From the NCBI GenBank assembly GCA_041685935.1, contig JAWLES010000019.1, positions 1 through 23,953 on the forward strand: a stretch of 23,953 nucleotides of DNA. Direction: 5' to 3'. Below, one piece after another: positions 1 through 6,985 of the stretch. A program made the translations under genes and the position numbers. Source of the DNA: JAIPEK01 sp041685935 (lineage in GTDB: Bacteria > Desulfobacterota > Desulfobacteria > Desulfobacterales > Desulfobacteraceae). Within the stretch, counting starts at the first letter, position 1. Each line of letters opens with the position of its first letter. A model generated the notes under the pieces. The model ran no database searches. It had not been told where the DNA came from and saw only the letters and a program-made list of their open reading frames with translations.

Positions 1-138
1 GATGTCCACAATGTCAAACAGGGTGGAATTGTCAATGAAAATGGAACTCAGGATGGACTCCTCGGCATCCAGATCATGGGGCGGTGTCCGGTTTAAAAGT
101 GGGTCTTTTTCCTGTGATTTTTTTGAGCCGGATGTCAA
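1..138 (-). CDS. dnaB: Replicative DNA helicase DnaB, N-terminal fragment (runs off window)
   Basis: Only the first 46 codons are in the window; the gene continues past base 1. The translated frame contains PPHDLDAEESILSS followed by IFIDNSTLFDIVDI, the typical opening of the DnaB N-terminal domain that drives hexamer assembly and primase contact. DnaB unwinds DNA ahead of the replisome. The position directly downstream of rplI is the classic location in many bacteria. An in-frame TGA at 145-147 limits the start, and no ATG or GTG lies between it and the conserved region, so the TTG at 138 is the best start; upstream there is only a weak GGGA ribosome-binding sequence. That start gives a 17-residue polar leader before the conserved part, similar in kind to other DnaB proteins. 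Identity is fairly sure from the short stretch; the start is less sure. Confidence 0.8.
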   Translation of the reverse strand, partial: MTSGSKKSQEKDPLLNRTPPHDLDAEESILSSIFIDNSTLFDIVDI

Positions 139-289
139 ATCGTTTCAATCCCGTGAGGGTAATTTTATGAAAGTATACTCTCTATTTACCGGCATCAGCC
201 GATCCGGTATAACCATCCGCCATTTGAAACCGCTGCCGGGCTACACCGGATCGTCTGCCGCCTCCGGCAGGAACTTTCATACTTTGTTG

Positions 290-321
290 TGTCCAAAAGG
301 ACATACCTGCCTGTTATGTCC
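290..321 (-). other. Two mutually exclusive small hairpins just after rplI
   Basis: The sequence 3' of the rplI stop contains TGTCC/GGACA arms (290-294 and 299-303, loop AAAA) and a second possible stem of GGACATA/TATGTCC (299-305 and 315-321). The arm at 299-303 is shared, so only one can form at a time. Neither is followed by a T-run on the minus strand, so this does not look like an ordinary intrinsic terminator. It may be an mRNA processing or stability element between rplI and dnaB, or chance. Confidence 0.3.
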
Positions 322-324
322 GAC

Positions 325-774
325 TTACTTTTCTTCGGGCTCCACTTTAAGTGTGATTTCAGGCTCCACATCCTTGTAAAGGCGTATGGGTATCTTGTAC
401 TCGCCCACTTCCTTTATCGGTTCCACCAGCAGAATGGAACGTCTGTCAACCTGAACCCCTTGACCGTCAAGGGCGTCCTTTATGTCCTTGACAGATACGG
501 AACCGTAGAGCTTGGTTTCTTCCACCACTTTCCGCCGTATGGTGCATTCCACGTCCTGTACCTTTTCAGCCATCTCCTCAGCCAGTTTTTTCTCTTTAGC
601 GATCTGCAGCTCGAGCTTGGCCCTCTCCTGTTCCATGAGCTTTCTCTGCCGGTCGGTGGCTTCCACCGCCTTGCCCTGGGGAAGCAGGTAGTTTCTCGCA
701 TATCCGGGCGCCACATCGCATTCAGATCCGATGATGCCCAGTGAACTTATTGTCTCTTTTAATATTACTTTCAT
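325..774 (-). CDS. rplI: 50S ribosomal protein L9
   Basis: A 149-residue protein of normal length for bacterial L9. It opens with MKVILKETISSLGIIGSECDV and continues with APGYARNYLLPQGKA, the hallmark rRNA-binding N-terminal domain. A long charged central helix (about residues 40-75) joins it to the C-terminal domain. L9 binds 23S rRNA at the base of the L1 stalk and helps reading-frame maintenance. The start has an AGGAGG ribosome-binding site a few bases upstream. It lies downstream of the DUF2232 gene and upstream of dnaB, all on the minus strand, as in many Desulfobacterota and Firmicutes. Confidence 0.98.
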   Translation of the reverse strand: MKVILKETISSLGIIGSECDVAPGYARNYLLPQGKAVEATDRQRKLMEQERAKLELQIAKEKKLAEEMAEKVQDVECTIRRKVVEETKLYGSVSVKDIKDALDGQGVQVDRRSILLVEPIKEVGEYKIPIRLYKDVEPEITLKVEPEEK

Positions 775-829
775 TGTAAGCCTCCTGTGTATGATTCACC
801 CCGAAGGGGAAGGGTATCCGATTTACAAA

Positions 830-1777
830 TCATTCTTTTTCAAGCTTTCTGAAGTTCAGCCATGTATCGAAAAAACCGAGTCCGATCACCAGTATGATAA
901 GCACCTGTTGAATTACTATCAGGCTGTAAAAAAAAAACCGCAGAACAGCCGGGAAACCCTTTTTTTCGAAATAAAAGGCCAGAACGGCCATCCCCTGGAA
1001 AAAGTAAACCAGCATCAGGACAAGTAAAAAATTCCAGCCCAGCAACGCGGCACCCCTGTGGGGTATCAGCGTGATCAGGCTGAAAAGGATTACAAACCAG
1101 ACAAGGTGGTCGTAGGTTTTCCATCTGTTGAGAATACCCAGCCAGTAAAAGGTGATCCCCTTTTTTTTCAGAATTTTTTTTATCAAAAGGGTGTTCAGCC
1201 ATGCAATCACGGTGAGCATCACGGTTAAAAGGGCCGGGAGCAACCGGGTAAGGTAGTATCCGATCAACTCGAGTTTGCTTGAAATAAGACCGATTTTCTC
1301 TTCGGAAAGCCCCATTTCCGAATAAAGTTGAAGGGAAAATTCAAGGTTTTTCACCACATAGTCCGAAACAAGGGTCAGAAGGTTCTGTCCGGTGGTTACG
1401 GTATAGATGATGAGTAAAGCAAGGCAGATGCCCAGGGTGGATGCAACGGTGTAAGCAATGGTTTTTTCCATTGACATTCTGGTTTCAAGGAATTCTCCCA
1501 GAACATACCCCGTCATAAGCAGGGCGAAGCAGAAGAAAATATCCACAGTCAGGCCCTGAATGAGGATACCGATGAGAATAACCACCGCCAGGGGAATGAC
1601 AAGACCAAGGTTCCTTCCCAGTTTCAGCCTGTAGAAAAGAACGGGCTGGGGAAGCACGCAGGTCATGAAAAATCCCAGTACAGGGAGGTACAGCGTTGAT
1701 ACAAAAATCAGCATGCATATGGCGATGCCTGAAAGAATATCTCTGCTTACCGTGGCGGGTGGCGTCTGCCGCGTCAA
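830..1777 (-). CDS. DUF2232 (YybS-like) integral membrane protein
   Basis: A 315-residue, very hydrophobic protein with about eight predicted membrane helices and short charged loops; only the extreme N-terminus and C-terminus are polar. The location between rpsR and rplI, together with this topology, matches the DUF2232/YybS family, whose molecular role is not established. An ECF-transporter-like or envelope role has been suggested for relatives, but nothing in this sequence proves it. The start is TTG at 1777 with GGAG about nine bases upstream, leaving a 36-base gap after rpsR. No enzyme motif is visible. The family call rests on context plus hydropathy and is good but not certain. Confidence 0.82.
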   Translation of the reverse strand: MTRQTPPATVSRDILSGIAICMLIFVSTLYLPVLGFFMTCVLPQPVLFYRLKLGRNLGLVIPLAVVILIGILIQGLTVDIFFCFALLMTGYVLGEFLETRMSMEKTIAYTVASTLGICLALLIIYTVTTGQNLLTLVSDYVVKNLEFSLQLYSEMGLSEEKIGLISSKLELIGYYLTRLLPALLTVMLTVIAWLNTLLIKKILKKKGITFYWLGILNRWKTYDHLVWFVILFSLITLIPHRGAALLGWNFLLVLMLVYFFQGMAVLAFYFEKKGFPAVLRFFFYSLIVIQQVLIILVIGLGFFDTWLNFRKLEKE

Positions 1778-1813
1778 ATCCTGAATCTCCGTTGTTGTTT
1801 CAAATGGTTTGCG

Positions 1814-2053
1814 CTAGAACGATTTTCCCACAAACGGCAGCAATGCAATCTGCCGGGCCTGTTTGATGGAAGTAGCCAGCTGTCTCTGGTGCTTGGAACA
1901 GGTTCCGGTGATCCGCCTGGGAATGATTTTCCCCCGTTCGGTGATGAACTGTTTAAGGGTTTTGTAATTTTTGTAATCGATTTCCATTGAGCTGTCCACA
2001 CAGAACCTGCAGATTTTTCTTCTCTGGTAGAATCTTTTGTTTTGAATGGCCAT
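1814..2053 (-). CDS. rpsR: 30S ribosomal protein S18, zinc-binding (C+) form
   Basis: A 79-residue S18. It has the family core (EIDYKNYKTLKQFITERGK, then IIPRRITGT and the QRQLATSIKQAR helix). Unlike zinc-free S18, it keeps Cys15, Cys18, Cys52 and His55 (CRFC and CSKH), consistent with the metal-binding C+ version of the protein. S18 pairs with S6 on the platform of the 30S subunit. The gene follows rpsF by about 20 bases with a GGAGG ribosome-binding site and is cotranscribed with it. Confidence 0.97.
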   Translation of the reverse strand: MAIQNKRFYQRRKICRFCVDSSMEIDYKNYKTLKQFITERGKIIPRRITGTCSKHQRQLATSIKQARQIALLPFVGKSF

Positions 2054-2073
2054 TCCTGCGTTCCTCCCGGGTG

Positions 2074-2466
2074 TTAATTGTTTTCAGTATTTTCAGTGGT
2101 TTCGGTGGTTTTTTCCGACGGTTCCTGCTCAGCATCTTTGTCCTGTTCGGCTTCCTGCTTCAGCTCTTCAGGATCCACGTCCTTGTCTTTGAGGGTGGTC
2201 ATGAACTTGAGGATGTTGTCGTCCAGCCGGAAGATTCTCTCCATCTCCATGACCATGTCGCCGTCGCCGCCGAATGTCATGCAGACATAATGGCCACGGG
2301 TGTTTTTCCGGATTTCATAGGCAAGTTTCTTGTTGCCCCAGTCATCAAAATCGACCAGGATGCCGTTTTCCTTTGCAACAATGTTTTTAACCTTTTCAAA
2401 TAGGTCTTTGCGGGACTGTTCCTGAAGATCGGGGTTTGAAATGAAAACAGTTTCGTACTTTCTCAT
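2074..2466 (-). CDS. rpsF: 30S ribosomal protein S6
   Basis: A 130-residue S6. It begins MRKYETVFISNPDLQEQ and contains the conserved WGNKKLAYEIRKNTRGHYV segment that forms the S18 interface. The last 30 or so residues are a low-complexity acidic and Thr/Glu-rich tail, as in E. coli S6, where the tail carries added glutamates. It is the first gene of the minus-strand ribosomal operon, with a GGAGAG ribosome-binding site. The promoter and leader hairpins immediately upstream suggest it is where control of the operon acts. Confidence 0.98.
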   Translation of the reverse strand: MRKYETVFISNPDLQEQSRKDLFEKVKNIVAKENGILVDFDDWGNKKLAYEIRKNTRGHYVCMTFGGDGDMVMEMERIFRLDDNILKFMTTLKDKDVDPEELKQEAEQDKDAEQEPSEKTTETTENTENN

Positions 2467-2491
2467 TGTCTCTCCTTTCGGTTTCTCAGCC

Positions 2492-2511
2492 TGGAAGGCA
2501 ATGTCCTTCCA
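2492..2511 (-). promoter_or_regulatory. Leader hairpin close upstream of rpsF
   Basis: Perfect 7-bp arms TGGAAGG (2492-2498) and CCTTCCA (2505-2511) flank a 6-base loop, about 25 bases upstream of the rpsF start codon in its transcribed leader. The bases between hairpin and ribosome-binding site include CCGAAAGG. The S6:S18 complex is known to repress its own mRNA in several bacteria by binding a leader structure that exposes a CCG trinucleotide, so this is a candidate autoregulatory element. The match to that motif was judged by eye only. Confidence 0.35.
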
Positions 2512-2535
2512 AGCAAGGATTCATCATTTTTTTTT

Positions 2536-2554
2536 ATATCCGCCTGCCGGATAT
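2536..2554. other. Inverted repeat in the rpsF leader
   Basis: Arms ATATCCG (2536-2542) and CGGATAT (2548-2554) with a 5-base loop, flanked by T/A-runs on both sides. On the plus strand it resembles a weak intrinsic terminator, but no plus-strand gene ends here. On the minus strand it lies about 12 bases after the predicted rpsF transcription start. Confidence 0.4.
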
Positions 2555-2572
2555 TTTTATATAAAACCATTC

Positions 2573-2601
2573 CGTATACCACACTCCTCGAATTGAGTCA
2601 A
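2573..2601 (-). promoter_or_regulatory. Sigma-70-type promoter for the rpsF operon
   Basis: On the minus strand TTGACT (2596-2601, 5 of 6 to consensus) and TATACG (2573-2578, 4 of 6) are separated by exactly 17 bases. Transcription would begin near 2566 and give a leader of about 100 bases before rpsF. Confidence 0.55.
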
Positions 2602-2616
2602 TATGGAATTCTTGAG

Positions 2617-2645
2617 TTGACATCCGGTGCCAAATTCATTATTGA
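2617..2645 (+). promoter_or_regulatory. Possible promoter for sat-cysC
   Basis: A perfect TTGACA at 2617-2622 is followed after 17 bases by TATTGA (2640-2645), a poor -10. It is placed back to back with the rpsF promoter in the 300-base divergent region and is the only good -35 box seen upstream of the sat-cysC gene. Confidence 0.3.
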
Positions 2646-2766
2646 TCCGGAGTGATGCATCAATTTTGTATAACCGCCCAGCCATTTTGGATTTAACGAA
2701 GCACGGAAGTTCCGGTAAAGGTGAAATGGCACGGACTTTCATGTAAACGGAAAAATCGGAGCCTTT

Positions 2767-4449
2767 ATGGACCTTGTGAACCTGCTTGTGGATGAAGAAC
2801 GGAGCAGCCTTATCAAAGAGCTGACATCGGAAATGCCGGACGTGATTCTGAACGAACGGCAGCTTTGTGATTATGAACTTATAACCACAGGGGCATATAC
2901 TCCCCTTGAGGGGTTCATGACCAGGATGGATTATGAGTGTGTCCTTGATCGGATGCGGCTTGAAGACGGCCGGCTCTGGCCGGTTCCGGTATGTCTCGAT
3001 ATTTCCGAAAACCGGGCTGCAACCCTTGAGGCGGGCCAGTCAGTGGTATTGCGCGATCAGGAAGGTTTTCTGCTCGGTGTCATGAACATAGACGATATCT
3101 GGCCGGTGGAGGCGGAAAAAGAGGCGGAGCAGGTTTTCGGAACACTGGATCAGAAACATCCCGGGGTGGACTACCTCTTTAATAAATCCGGCAGGTACTA
3201 CATCGGCGGAAAGATTGAAGCGCTCAACCTTCCCATCCATTCGGATTTCAAGCAGATACGGCTCACGCCCGGGGAAGTCAGGAACATATTTGACAGGCTC
3301 GGGTGGAGCAGGGTGGTGGGGTTCCAGACCCGCCAGCCCATTCACAGGCCCCAGTTCGAAATGACCATCAAGGCCATGAGAAAGGCAAGGGCCAATCTGC
3401 TGCTGCTCCCGGTGGCCGGTGTCGCCAAGCCCGGAGATTTTGATCATTTTACGCGGATGCGGTGTTACCGTGAGGTGGCATCCCATTATCCTCCGGATTC
3501 CGTGGTAATGAATCTTCTGCCCCTTGCCATGAGAATGGCCGGCCCCAGGGATGCGATTCTGCACCTGATCATAGGCAGGAATTTCGGATGCACCCATTTC
3601 GTTATCGGCCATAACCATGCCAGCCCCGGAAGGGACAGCAGCGGAAAACCTTTTTATACCTATGACAACGCCAATTCAGTGGCCCGGAAGGCTGCAGAAG
3701 AGATAGGTGTCGGAGTCATCACCTTTGACGAGATGGTCTACCTTCCGTTCGAGGATGAATACCGGGCGGCGGGTGAGGTGGATGAAGGTGCCGAGTCCAT
3801 ATCCATCACAGGGACGGATATACGCCGAAGGATCAGGGCGGGCAGGAAAGTTCCCGAGTGGGCCACTTTTCCTGAAGTGATACAGGAGCTGGAAAAATCA
3901 TATCCTCCTCCTTCCAAACAGGGGCTTACCATATTTCTGACCGGGCTTTCAGGAGCTGGAAAGTCCACAATTGCAAAGGTTCTGTACGCAAGGTTCATGG
4001 AGATCGGCACAAGGCCGGTCACACTGCTGGACGGAGACATTGTCAGGCGGAATCTTTCAAGCGAACTCAACTTTTCAAAGGAACACCGGGACATCAATGT
4101 GCGGCGGATCGGTTTTGTTGCTTCTGAAATCACCAAAAACAGGGGAGTTGCCATATGTGCCCCAATCGCACCTTACGCCAAAACCCGGGCTGAAATCAGG
4201 AAGATTATCGAGGAGTACGGGGGATTTTTTGAGGTCCATGTGGCAACCCCGATCGAAGAGTGTGAAAAACGGGATCGCAAGGGCATGTATGCCAAAGCCA
4301 GGTCCGGGCTTTTAAAAGGGTTCACAGGTGTTGATGATCCTTATGAAGATCCTGTTTCACCGGAGCTGAGCATTGATACCACGGACCTGACCCCTGACGA
4401 GGCGGCCCAGGAGATACTTTTGTATATCGGCCAGAGAGGTTACAGGTAG
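2767..4449 (+). CDS. Bifunctional ATP sulfurylase / APS kinase
   Basis: A 560-residue fusion. Residues 1 to about 385 are an ATP sulfurylase (sulfate + ATP to APS + PPi). Residues about 386-560 are an APS kinase (APS + ATP to PAPS), with P-loop GLSGAGKS at 393-400, DGD at 422-424, and KGMYAKARSGLLKGFTGVDD near 505-524. The arrangement resembles the Aquifex fusion protein. Two normally conserved sulfurylase motifs are altered: the usual QTRNPxHRxH reads QTRQPIHRPQ (187-196), and the usual GRDHAxPG reads GHNHASPG (281-288). His193 and Arg189 remain. The domain is full length with no frameshift, so it may be a divergent active enzyme, or it may have lost sulfurylase activity while the kinase half looks intact. 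The ATG has GGAG six bases upstream. It stands alone between divergent and convergent neighbours, so the partner pathway (assimilation, PAPS for sulfation, or energy metabolism) cannot be read from context. It is separate from the usual monofunctional dissimilatory Sat. Confidence 0.93.
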   Translation: MDLVNLLVDEERSSLIKELTSEMPDVILNERQLCDYELITTGAYTPLEGFMTRMDYECVLDRMRLEDGRLWPVPVCLDISENRAATLEAGQSVVLRDQEGFLLGVMNIDDIWPVEAEKEAEQVFGTLDQKHPGVDYLFNKSGRYYIGGKIEALNLPIHSDFKQIRLTPGEVRNIFDRLGWSRVVGFQTRQPIHRPQFEMTIKAMRKARANLLLLPVAGVAKPGDFDHFTRMRCYREVASHYPPDSVVMNLLPLAMRMAGPRDAILHLIIGRNFGCTHFVIGHNHASPGRDSSGKPFYTYDNANSVARKAAEEIGVGVITFDEMVYLPFEDEYRAAGEVDEGAESISITGTDIRRRIRAGRKVPEWATFPEVIQELEKSYPPPSKQGLTIFLTGLSGAGKSTIAKVLYARFMEIGTRPVTLLDGDIVRRNLSSELNFSKEHRDINVRRIGFVASEITKNRGVAICAPIAPYAKTRAEIRKIIEEYGGFFEVHVATPIEECEKRDRKGMYAKARSGLLKGFTGVDDPYEDPVSPELSIDTTDLTPDEAAQEILLYIGQRGYR

Positions 4450-4460
4450 CTTGGGGTCTG

Positions 4461-6296
4461 CTATGGGTTGTTTGCCCCGGCCTTTTTGGCCTCCAGGACT
4501 TCCCACCGGTCATAGAGCCTGTCCACCTCGTCCTTTGCCTGCTGAAGTTCGGAGCAGTGCCTGACCATTCTTTCAGGGTCTTTGATCACCTCCGGAGCCT
4601 GTATCAGATCTTCCAGCCTGGCTACTTCGGATTCCGCCGCAAGGATGTTCTCCTCCATGTGCTCGAGCTCGAATTTTTCCCTGAAACCGAATTCAATTTC
4701 GTTTTTCCGCTTCTCCTTTTTCTCCCGGTCCCCCTTTTTCGCATCCTGCTTTTTCGGTTTCAGCTGCCCGAATCCCTCCTGTTTCTTCTCCTCGGTGATC
4801 TGATCAAAGCTTTTCAAGGTTCCGGCCTCTCCTCTGCCGTCAAGATAGACAAGAGTGTCTGCCACGTGGTCCAGAAGGTATCGGTCGTGGGAAACCAGAA
4901 CCACGGCCCCTGGAAAGTCAAGCAGGCTTTTTTCAAGAATTTCAAGGGAGGGAATGTCCAGGTCGTTGGTGGGCTCGTCAAAAAGCAGAAGGTCAACAGG
5001 CTCGAGCATGATGCGGGCAATGCGTATTTTGGCCTTTTCTCCCCCGGAAAAGCTTTTTACCGGCATCTGGAGCTTGTCAGGGGGAAACAGGAATTTTTTT
5101 GCCCATGAAACAATATGCAGGTTTCTGCCGTTGTACACCACAGAATCCTTGCCGGTCGGGCTCAGTGCCTCTTTAAGGGTGATGTCCGGGTCGAGTTCGT
5201 CTGCATGCTGTTCAAAGCACGCGGCTTTCAGGTTCTCCGTCCATTTGACCTTTCCGCTGTCCGGCTTTGTCTTTTTCATGATGATATTGATCAATGTGGA
5301 TTTTCCGGAACCGTTTTCCCCAACGATACCGGTGCAGGAGCCCTTGGTGAGATTCAGGGAAAGGCTCTTGAAAAGATCTTTTCCGTCAACTGATTTGTTA
5401 ACTCCGGAAATCTCCACGAGCCGCTTGGTTTTTCTGCCGGTTGTGCTGAAATCGATGTCCACCGATGCTGTGCTGCTGTTTCTGCGCTTGACCTGTTCAA
5501 GTTCCGATCGCAGGTGTTCGGCCTGGTTGATTCTGTATACGGCTTTGGATGTTCTGGCCTTGGGTCCCTGCCGAAGCCACTGGTCCTCTCTTCTCATCTT
5601 GTTGGCAAGGGCGGCCTCCTTTTTCTTCTGGGAAGCCAGAAATTTTTCCTTTTCCTCTGAAAATCTCTCGTAGCCCCCCTTCACCTTAAGGTATCCGCCT
5701 GGATACTGTTTGCCTATCTCAATTACGGCATCACATGTATTGTCAATGAACCTGCGGTCATGACTGACCACCATAAACGAGAAAGAGGGGGCTTTCAGTT
5801 TTGATTCAAGCCAGAGAATGCCGTTTATGTCCAGATGGTTCGTGGGTTCATCAAGAAGAAGAATATCCGGACGGCATCCGAATGCCCTGGTCAGGCAGAG
5901 TCTCTTTTTCCACCCTCCGGAAAGGGTTCCTGTAAGGGCGGAGCCGTCTTCAAATCCCCCCATGCCCATGGCCTGGTTGAGATATTTGGGTATGTCATCA
6001 GGATCCGTGCCTGTGGAGCAAAGCCGGTCCTCTATCACCTGTTCCACTGTTTTGGATTCATCTGGCTCATCCTCCTGGGGCACAAAGAGGCATTTTGCCC
6101 CGTTTTTTATGGAAACCCTGCCTTCATCCGGGTCTGCAAGTCCTGCGGCAAGTTGCAGGAGTGTGGATTTTCCGCTGCCGTTCCCTCCGATAAGGCCCAG
6201 GTTCTCACCGGAGTTGAGTTCGAAATCAAGCCCTGTAAAAAGGTCGTGCCTTCCGTAGGATTTTCCCGCACCTTTAATTGAAATAAGGGGCTGCAT
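4461..6296 (-). CDS. uup: ABC-F family ATPase, Uup type
   Basis: A 611-residue soluble protein with two ABC ATPase domains and no membrane segments. Domain 1 has Walker A GGNGSGKS (37-44), signature LSGGW (125-129) and Walker B ending DEPTNHLD (149-156). Domain 2 has GENGSGKS (326-333), FSGGE (416-420) and DEPTNDLD (440-447). The inter-domain linker contains the QGPKARTSKAVYRI type run typical of Uup, and residues about 500-605 form a highly charged, probably coiled-coil C-terminal domain also typical of Uup. ABC-F proteins act on the ribosome; Uup has additionally been linked to precise excision of transposons and branched DNA. The ATG abuts the TAA of the upstream small membrane gene, so the two are probably translationally coupled. 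It converges on sat-cysC with only 11 bases between stop codons. Confidence 0.93.
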   Translation of the reverse strand: MQPLISIKGAGKSYGRHDLFTGLDFELNSGENLGLIGGNGSGKSTLLQLAAGLADPDEGRVSIKNGAKCLFVPQEDEPDESKTVEQVIEDRLCSTGTDPDDIPKYLNQAMGMGGFEDGSALTGTLSGGWKKRLCLTRAFGCRPDILLLDEPTNHLDINGILWLESKLKAPSFSFMVVSHDRRFIDNTCDAVIEIGKQYPGGYLKVKGGYERFSEEKEKFLASQKKKEAALANKMRREDQWLRQGPKARTSKAVYRINQAEHLRSELEQVKRRNSSTASVDIDFSTTGRKTKRLVEISGVNKSVDGKDLFKSLSLNLTKGSCTGIVGENGSGKSTLINIIMKKTKPDSGKVKWTENLKAACFEQHADELDPDITLKEALSPTGKDSVVYNGRNLHIVSWAKKFLFPPDKLQMPVKSFSGGEKAKIRIARIMLEPVDLLLFDEPTNDLDIPSLEILEKSLLDFPGAVVLVSHDRYLLDHVADTLVYLDGRGEAGTLKSFDQITEEKKQEGFGQLKPKKQDAKKGDREKKEKRKNEIEFGFREKFELEHMEENILAAESEVARLEDLIQAPEVIKDPERMVRHCSELQQAKDEVDRLYDRWEVLEAKKAGANNP

Positions 6297-6548
6297 TTAT
6301 TGACCGTCCCCCCTGTCTTGCGTGGAAACCGTCAGGTATCTGTATACCCGGACCATGCGGATGATAAAACCCGTCATCAATGCCAGACTGATCAGAATCA
6401 TGAAACTGGCTGCAAAGAATGTCATGATAAAGGTGAACGGATTTTCCAGTGAGTAGGAACCGATCAAAAGGTCCACACCGAAAATTGCGAAAAATAATGA
6501 AATGCATGTCAATGAGAGTTGGAACACCCACCAGCCGATTTTTTTCAT
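6297..6548 (-). CDS. Small two-helix membrane protein, unknown function
   Basis: An 83-residue protein with two strong hydrophobic segments (about residues 7-30 and 38-64) and a short polar tail ending in charged residues. No recognised domain. The reading frame looks real: ATG with AGGAG five bases upstream, and its TAA stop is directly followed by the ATG of uup. That arrangement suggests it is the first gene of a two-gene unit with uup. I do not recognise the family. A role in the membrane linked to Uup is only a guess from position. Confidence 0.75.
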   Translation of the reverse strand: MKKIGWWVFQLSLTCISLFFAIFGVDLLIGSYSLENPFTFIMTFFAASFMILISLALMTGFIIRMVRVYRYLTVSTQDRGDGQ

Positions 6549-6577
6549 TTGCTCCTTTGTATTTCCTATTCAATTTT

Positions 6578-6607
6578 ATTCAGTCGGGCATATGTATCAT
6601 ACTGAAT
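6578..6607. repeat. Inverted repeat upstream of the small membrane gene/uup
   Basis: Perfect arms ATTCAGT (6578-6584) and ACTGAAT (6601-6607) separated by 16 bases, ending 30 bases upstream of the 6548 start codon. It could be an operator or a leader hairpin. Confidence 0.35.
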
Positions 6608-6732
6608 CGAATATGTCCATGAGTCCTTCCGCCCTGCCCGGAACGTCCCGGCCTAAACTGCCTGCGAATCGGGTGATCAGGGATGTTGAACACCCGGTGA
6701 GATCGAACCGGAAAATGAATCAAATTTTTTTG

Positions 6733-6761
6733 TTGACATTCATTTTTTATCGGAATATGTT
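6733..6761 (+). promoter_or_regulatory. Strong sigma-70-type promoter for the amino-acid ABC operon
   Basis: TTGACA (6733-6738, perfect) and TATGTT (6756-6761, 4 of 6) with a 17-base, AT-rich spacer. It lies about 220 bases before the binding-protein start, leaving a long untranslated leader. Confidence 0.6.
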
Positions 6762-6779
6762 GCTACTCAGATAACAACA
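6758..6779. promoter_or_regulatory. Candidate operator overlapping the ABC-operon promoter
   Basis: A 22-bp imperfect dyad with the form TGTTGnTA-N6-TAnCAACA: seven of the eight bases in each arm pair. It begins inside the -10 box and covers the predicted transcription start, the usual place for a repressor site. The cognate regulator is not in the window. Confidence 0.4.
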
Positions 6780-6985
6780 CATCGCTCCGGTAAGAAGGTC
6801 ATCGACATCAGTCGATATGCACGTACAAAATACGCAAGGACAGGGGAAAAATGTTCACTTCGTGAAGTTTTCTATTGAATATAAACAAAAGGACTGATAC
6901 TTAATTATTCAGTAAATAAGACTTTCCTGTTCAAAGGGGAAGGGATCGACACCGAACGGTTTTTAACGCAAAAAAAGGAGGAGTT

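Larger units (their letters stand above)
6549..6985. other. Divergent intergenic region, uup unit / amino-acid importer
   Basis: This 437-base gap holds no convincing gene; the one long frame across it has no ribosome-binding site and no family resemblance. It contains a 7-bp inverted repeat (6578-6584 with 6601-6607) upstream of the small membrane gene, a strong plus-strand promoter (6733-6761) and an inverted repeat over the transcription start (6758-6779). About 200 bases of leader precede the binding-protein gene. Confidence 0.6.

Noticed and set aside
2..379. Plus-strand 125-codon frame with CxxC-like spacing near the end
   Set aside because: It lies opposite dnaB and rplI, has no ribosome-binding site, and the cysteines are a by-product of the hairpin sequences.
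2557..2742. 61-codon minus-strand frame between rpsF and sat-cysC
   Set aside because: It covers both divergent promoters, has no ribosome-binding site and no family resemblance.
2727..2744. Sigma-54-like element (TGGCACG) upstream of sat-cysC
   Set aside because: The -24 half is good, but the -12 half lacks the required GC at the right spacing, so it is probably chance.
4461..4500. GGCC-T5-GGCC run as a terminator for sat-cysC
   Set aside because: The stem is only four pairs and lies inside the end of the uup coding sequence.
6502..6774. Plus-strand 90-codon frame in the uup/importer gap
   Set aside because: It overlaps the small membrane gene on the other strand and the importer promoter, and has no ribosome-binding site.
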